Shown here in pieces: positions 60,390 to 64,000 of a DNA stretch of 64,000 nucleotides. The stretch is from NCBI GenBank assembly GCA_010692635.1, contig JAAHGL010000023.1, positions 26,186-90,185 of the forward strand, written 5' to 3'. The DNA is from Symploca sp. SIO2C1 (GTDB taxonomy: Bacteria; Cyanobacteriota; Cyanobacteriia; Cyanobacteriales; Coleofasciculaceae). The translations under genes and the position numbers were made by a program. Every line of letters starts with the position of its first letter. Positions within the stretch are counted from its first letter, which is position 1. The notes beneath the pieces are model-generated. The model had not been told where the DNA came from. It did not search any database and was given only the letters and a program-made list of their open reading frames with translations.

Positions 60390-61196
60390 ATGAATATTCA
60401 AGGAAAAACTGCTCTGGTTACCGGAGCTTCCCGTGGAATTGGACGGGCAATTGCCCTAGAGTTAGCCCAACAAGGAGTCAAACGTTTGTTGTTGGTGGCA
60501 AGGAATCGGCAGCGCTTAGCTGAAGTAGCTACTGAAATTAAAGCCTTCGGTGTAGAAGCCGTAACCTTGGCAGTGGATTTGACTCAACCAATAGAAGTAA
60601 ATATTGCAATCGCGAGAGCTTGGCGAGCTCACGGATCAATTGATTTGCTGGTTAATTGTGCTGGAGTTGCTCACCAAACTTCCTTTTTGCAGTCCAAAAT
60701 GCCGAATGTAGAGGAGGAGCTGGCTCTAAATTTAATGGGAATGTATACCATTACCCGTTTAGTTGCCCGACGCATGGCAAATAGAGGGGAAGGTACGATT
60801 GTTAACGTTTCCAGCTTGATGGGCAAAGTTGCAGCACCCACAATGGCTACCTATTCTGCCACCAAATTTGCAATTTTGGGATTCACCAAAGCCTTACGTA
60901 CCGAGCTAGCCCCCCACAATATCCAGGTGCTTGCTTTACTCCCATCTCTAACAGATACTGACATGGTGCGAGAATTAAACTTGTTCCGCTGGGTAGTACC
61001 AATGACTCCCGATAGAGTAGCAAAGGCACTTGTTCTGGGAGTACGTAAACAATCCCCAGAAATCTTAGTAGGATGGCAAAGTCATCTAGCTGTATGGTGC
61101 GATCGCATTCTACCTTGGCTATTGCAGAAAGTGCTACGGATGGCAGCTCCCAAAGATAATCAAGCATTAAGATTGCGCCGAGCAAGCCCCCGCTAG
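60390..61196 (+). CDS. Short-chain dehydrogenase/reductase
   Basis: The 268 residues start at ATG 60390 with GAAGGAG about 9 nt upstream; an earlier ATG in frame lacks this site. Classical SDR motifs: TGASRGIGRA (NAD(P) binding, about 12-21), LVNCAGVAH (about 88-96), NVSSLMG with the catalytic Ser (about 140), and YSATKFA with the catalytic Tyr/Lys (about 154-158). The Arg after TGAS suggests NADPH preference, as an inference. The C-terminal ~60 residues include hydrophobic stretches (WQSHLAVWCDRILPWLLQ) that may attach it to the membrane. Substrate unknown. An ABC exporter follows on the same strand after a repeat-rich gap. Confidence 0.9.
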   Translation: MNIQGKTALVTGASRGIGRAIALELAQQGVKRLLLVARNRQRLAEVATEIKAFGVEAVTLAVDLTQPIEVNIAIARAWRAHGSIDLLVNCAGVAHQTSFLQSKMPNVEEELALNLMGMYTITRLVARRMANRGEGTIVNVSSLMGKVAAPTMATYSATKFAILGFTKALRTELAPHNIQVLALLPSLTDTDMVRELNLFRWVVPMTPDRVAKALVLGVRKQSPEILVGWQSHLAVWCDRILPWLLQKVLRMAAPKDNQALRLRRASPR

Positions 61197-61264
61197 GGAA
61201 AAAAAGGGTGGGGAGATGGGGAAACAAAGGGGTGAGGTGAAAAAAGGTGTGGGAGAGCTTTTTT

Positions 61265-61338
61265 GAGTAATGAGTAATGAGTAATGAGTAATGAGTAATG
61301 AGTAATGAGTGAAGAAACTTTTGTCAAATCCTCTTTCC
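61265..61338. repeat. gagtaat heptamer array with conserved unique flank, copy 2
   Basis: About six gtaatga units followed by gaagaaacttttgtcaaatc, the complement of 55727-55786. The 61197-61524 gap holds no gene. Confidence 0.88.
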
Positions 61339-61524
61339 TTCTAGCTCCTGCCTCCTGCCTCGGAGCCTCCTGCCTCCTGTTTCTTCAGAGCCACTGTAAA
61401 TTTCACCTCACCCGAAACAAAGGAGAAATAATGATTTGATCTGTATTCTAGAGAAGTTCTTGCGGCATAGATTGGTTGATCCAGAAGGGATGAAAGCTGA
61501 TAACTTGAAACACAGGAACATCAT

Positions 61525-63294
61525 TTGGATTACTACGGCTTGAAACCGCGCTCTAATTACTGGCAGCTGCTACCTTATATCCGCCCCCAGTGGCAAACTA
61601 TTACCCAGGCTTTAGCTTGCACGCTAGGGGTAACCGTGTTTTGGCCAATGCAGGCGGCACTGGCTGGTAAAATTGCCCAGTTCTTGGGACAGGGTAATAT
61701 GGTGGCACTTGCTCAGTTGTCTGGAGTCCTTACTTTGGTTTTTCTAGTGCAGAAAATCCTCATGTATGGCCAAGATGCTTTGATGGCAAAAGCTGCTTTT
61801 ACTATTGCCTTAGACTTGCGTAAAAAAGTCTATGCTCATCTACAGCGTCTCAACCTGAGCTATTTTGAAACAGCTAAGACAGGGGATTTAACCTATCGCC
61901 TTACTGAAGACATCGACCGGATTGGGGAGGTGGTGAATAAAGTCTTCCATGATTTTATCCCCTGTTTGTTACAGTTGATCGTTGTGCTGGGTTATATGAT
62001 CTATCTCAACTGGCAGTTAACCCTGGCAACATTATTAGTTGCACCACTGATGGGTGTTCTTATTGGCTGGTTTGGAGAACAAATGCTCAAGTTTTCCCAC
62101 CGTAGTCAAAATCGCATCTCTAATTTATCTTCTTTGCTCACAGAGGTTTTTAGTGGCATTCGCCTAGTACAAGCTTTCGCTGCTGAAGAGTATGAAATTG
62201 AACGCTTTAGTATCGAAGCAGAACATAACCGCAAAGCTAAGTATGCTGCGGAGCACCTCAAGGCAATTCAGTTTCCAGTAGTGGGATTTATGTATGTCAT
62301 GAGCGTCTTGCTACTATTTTTTTTGGGGGGGTGGCAAATTGCTCAAGGTAATCTGACTGGTTCAGAATTTGTCAGTTATCTTGCTGGTGTGGGGTTACTG
62401 ATTGATCCTATCAATCACATGACTACTAATTACAACGACTTTAAACAAGGAGAGGCTTCTGTTGATAGAGTCTTTGAATTAGTGGCAATTAAACCGGCGG
62501 TAGTAGAAAAACCAGGTGCAGCTGACTTACCAACTCTCACCGGCAAAGTAGAATATCGTCATGTTAGCTTTGCCTATCCTTCGAGTGTTCCTCTTACTCA
62601 AGGGAGTCAATGGGGAGCATCGGTACTAAAAAACTTAAGTTTATTGGCTCTACCGGGAGAAAAGATAGCTCTAGTAGGAGCATCGGGTGCTGGTAAAACC
62701 ACTCTAGTTAATTTGCTGCCTCGTTTCTATGATCCCCAAGCTGGGGAAATTCTCATAGATGGCATTGATGTTCGGGATGTCACCCTCAAAAGTCTACGGC
62801 ATCAAATTGGCATTGTTCCCCAGGAAGTTACCTTATTTTCAGGAACCATAGCTCAAAATATTGCCTTTGGTCAACGAGAATTTGATCTAACAGAAGTCCA
62901 AGCAGCAGCAGAAATTGCCAATGCTCATCAGTTTATCATCGAGCTGTCCCAGGGTTATTACACTTGGGTAGGAGAACGAGGAGTCAATTTATCTGGAGGA
63001 CAAAGACAAAGAATTGCGATCGCTCGTGCAGTCCTTCTCAATCCTAGTATTCTAATCTTAGATGAAGCCACTTCAGCTCTAGATTCAGAATCGGAAGCTC
63101 TAGTACAAGAAGCACTAGAGCGAATTATGAAAGACCGTACTGTTTTTATTATCGCTCATCGCTTAGCAACTGTGCGCCGTGCGGATCGGATTCTTGTCAT
63201 GGAGCAGGGACGGATTGCCGAATCAGGAACCCATACAGAACTATTAGAGCAAGGCAACCGTTATGCTCGCTTCTATGCTCAACAGTTTAGTTAA
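61525..63294 (+). CDS. ABC exporter (MsbA/HetA-like half transporter)
   Basis: 589 residues: a six-helix membrane domain (about 25-310), then an ATPase domain with Walker A GASGAGKTT (about 390-398), Q-loop GIVPQEVTLFSG, signature LSGGQRQRIAIARA and Walker B ILILDEATSALD, with the H-loop in IAHRLATVRR. All ATPase residues are intact. It works as a homodimer exporting lipids, polysaccharide precursors or peptides; the substrate is not predictable. The start is TTG 61525 (protein begins MDYYGLKPRSNYWQLLPYI) with AGGAA six bases upstream; there is no ATG near enough. HetA-type exporters in heterocyst formers are close relatives. Confidence 0.93.
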   Translation: MDYYGLKPRSNYWQLLPYIRPQWQTITQALACTLGVTVFWPMQAALAGKIAQFLGQGNMVALAQLSGVLTLVFLVQKILMYGQDALMAKAAFTIALDLRKKVYAHLQRLNLSYFETAKTGDLTYRLTEDIDRIGEVVNKVFHDFIPCLLQLIVVLGYMIYLNWQLTLATLLVAPLMGVLIGWFGEQMLKFSHRSQNRISNLSSLLTEVFSGIRLVQAFAAEEYEIERFSIEAEHNRKAKYAAEHLKAIQFPVVGFMYVMSVLLLFFLGGWQIAQGNLTGSEFVSYLAGVGLLIDPINHMTTNYNDFKQGEASVDRVFELVAIKPAVVEKPGAADLPTLTGKVEYRHVSFAYPSSVPLTQGSQWGASVLKNLSLLALPGEKIALVGASGAGKTTLVNLLPRFYDPQAGEILIDGIDVRDVTLKSLRHQIGIVPQEVTLFSGTIAQNIAFGQREFDLTEVQAAAEIANAHQFIIELSQGYYTWVGERGVNLSGGQRQRIAIARAVLLNPSILILDEATSALDSESEALVQEALERIMKDRTVFIIAHRLATVRRADRILVMEQGRIAESGTHTELLEQGNRYARFYAQQFS

Positions 63295-63295
63295 G

Positions 63296-63399
63296 TAATG
63301 AGTAATGAGTAATAAGTAATGAGTAATGAGTAATAAGTAATGAGTAATGAGTAATAAGTAATGAGTAATGAGTAATAAGTAATGAGTAATAAGTAATGA
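63296..63399. repeat. Heptamer array (gtaatga/gtaataa)n, left arm
   Basis: About 15 units lie directly after the ABC exporter stop. It is the complement of the array at 63848-63993, so the two arrays bracket the next gene as inverted arms. Confidence 0.95.
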
Positions 63400-63454
63400 G
63401 TGAATATCCATTATTTCAAGAGTAAAATTGAATTACCACATTCTTTTTTTACTC

Positions 63455-63838
63455 ATGATTAACAAGAATGCAAACCATAGTATTCAAGAAAGAACGGAAG
63501 AATTTGCTATCAGAGTTATCAAAGCTTATTCTGAGCTAAATCAAAGGCATTTTGACGATGCTGGCAAAGTTTTATCGAAACAGTTTTTAAGAAGCGGAAC
63601 GTCAATTGGAGCAAATTGTTCAGAGGCTAAATACGCACAATCAACCCAAGATTTTATCCACAAATACTCGATAGCATTAAAGGAAGCCAGTGAAACTCTT
63701 TATTGGATAAAAATCATGATTAAATCTGAGGTAGTATCAAAATCTAGATTTAAAAGTATGATAGAAGAAAATGAGAGAATTATTAAAATCTTAACGACTT
63801 CAATCAAAAAATTGAAAGAAAATAATCAACTGGAGTAA
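63455..63838 (+). CDS. Four-helix bundle protein (IVS / S23-type)
   Basis: 127 residues from ATG 63455. The sequence SIQERTEEFAIRVIKAYSEL, then LSKQFLRSGTSIGANCSEAKYAQS and EASETLYWIKIMIKSEV, matches the four-helix-bundle family first found as open frames inside 23S rRNA intervening sequences. Its function is not established. In cyanobacteria and Bacteroidetes such genes often stand alone next to repeats, as here. It is AT-rich compared with its neighbours and lies between inverted heptamer arrays, which hints at mobility. Confidence 0.9.
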   Translation: MINKNANHSIQERTEEFAIRVIKAYSELNQRHFDDAGKVLSKQFLRSGTSIGANCSEAKYAQSTQDFIHKYSIALKEASETLYWIKIMIKSEVVSKSRFKSMIEENERIIKILTTSIKKLKENNQLE

Positions 63839-63847
63839 CAAGTATTT

Positions 63848-63993
63848 ACTCACTACTCATTACTCACTACTCATTACTCACTACTCATTACTCATTACTC
63901 ATTACTCATTACTCACTACTCATTACTCATTACTCACTACTCATTACTCATTACTCATTACTCATTACTCATTACTCATTACTCATTACTCAT
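63848..63993. repeat. Heptamer array (attactc/actactc)n, right arm
   Basis: About 21 units running to the window end; complement of the 63296-63399 array. Confidence 0.95.
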
Positions 63994-64000
63994 GAATAGT

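Overview
The window is chromosomal DNA of a filamentous cyanobacterium. The sequence shows the OmpR-type regulator RpaB, a CCB-type cytochrome b6 heme-assembly protein, a HetZ/PatU-like pair, a DesD-like acyl-lipid desaturase, many HIP1 octamers (GCGATCGC) and many intergenic heptamer arrays. The genus cannot be fixed from the sequence. HetZ/PatU relatives also occur in filaments without heterocysts, so heterocyst formation is not implied.

Layout. 1-11.4 kb is mostly housekeeping: a UvrD-type helicase tail, a rhomboid protease, tRNA-Leu(UAG), a 218-bp MITE, hetZ/patU-like genes, a transglutaminase-like membrane protein that has lost its catalytic residues, radA, rpaB, a CCB-type gene and a DUF456 gene. 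11.9-25.7 kb holds giant exported proteins: a two-partner-secretion protein with a C-type-lectin-like domain and a CHAT protease, a small secreted protein of unknown function, and a 2.5-kDa-scale (about 2,537-residue) SpvB/FG-GAP/RHS polymorphic toxin with a Hint domain and an unrecognised C-terminal toxin.

26.9-43.1 kb is a compact, unfamiliar natural-product locus. It contains a PPTase, a DAHP synthase, a fusion of a chorismatase with an acyl-AMP ligase, a luciferase-like monooxygenase, a stand-alone carrier protein, a C-PCP-TE protein and a C-A-PCP-TE protein. The likely logic is as follows. DAHP synthase raises shikimate flux. The chorismatase half cuts chorismate to a hydroxybenzoate-type acid (or a dihydroxycyclohexadiene acid). 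The fused ligase activates that acid and loads a carrier. The NRPS proteins join it to an amino acid, which the by-eye A-domain code suggests is Asp-like, and the second TE releases the product. The TE of the first NRPS has lost the conserved Asp and His and looks dead. The 5' region of the chorismatase-ligase gene is duplicated as a relic in front of the second NRPS gene. A DesD-like desaturase lies beyond the cluster on the other strand.

45-64 kb returns to mixed genes: an exported TPR protein, a solitary IscB element with paired end hairpins and a probable omega-RNA, a phytase-like lipoprotein, a double FeoA protein, a pentapeptide lipoprotein, a TonB-like Pro-rich protein, a TauE/SafE exporter, RNase D, a pseudokinase-like protein, a decayed DUF433/DUF5615 toxin-antitoxin pair, acireductone dioxygenase, an SDR, an ABC exporter and a four-helix-bundle protein. 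Heptamer arrays fill many gaps; some share conserved non-repeat flanks and one pair brackets a gene as inverted arms.
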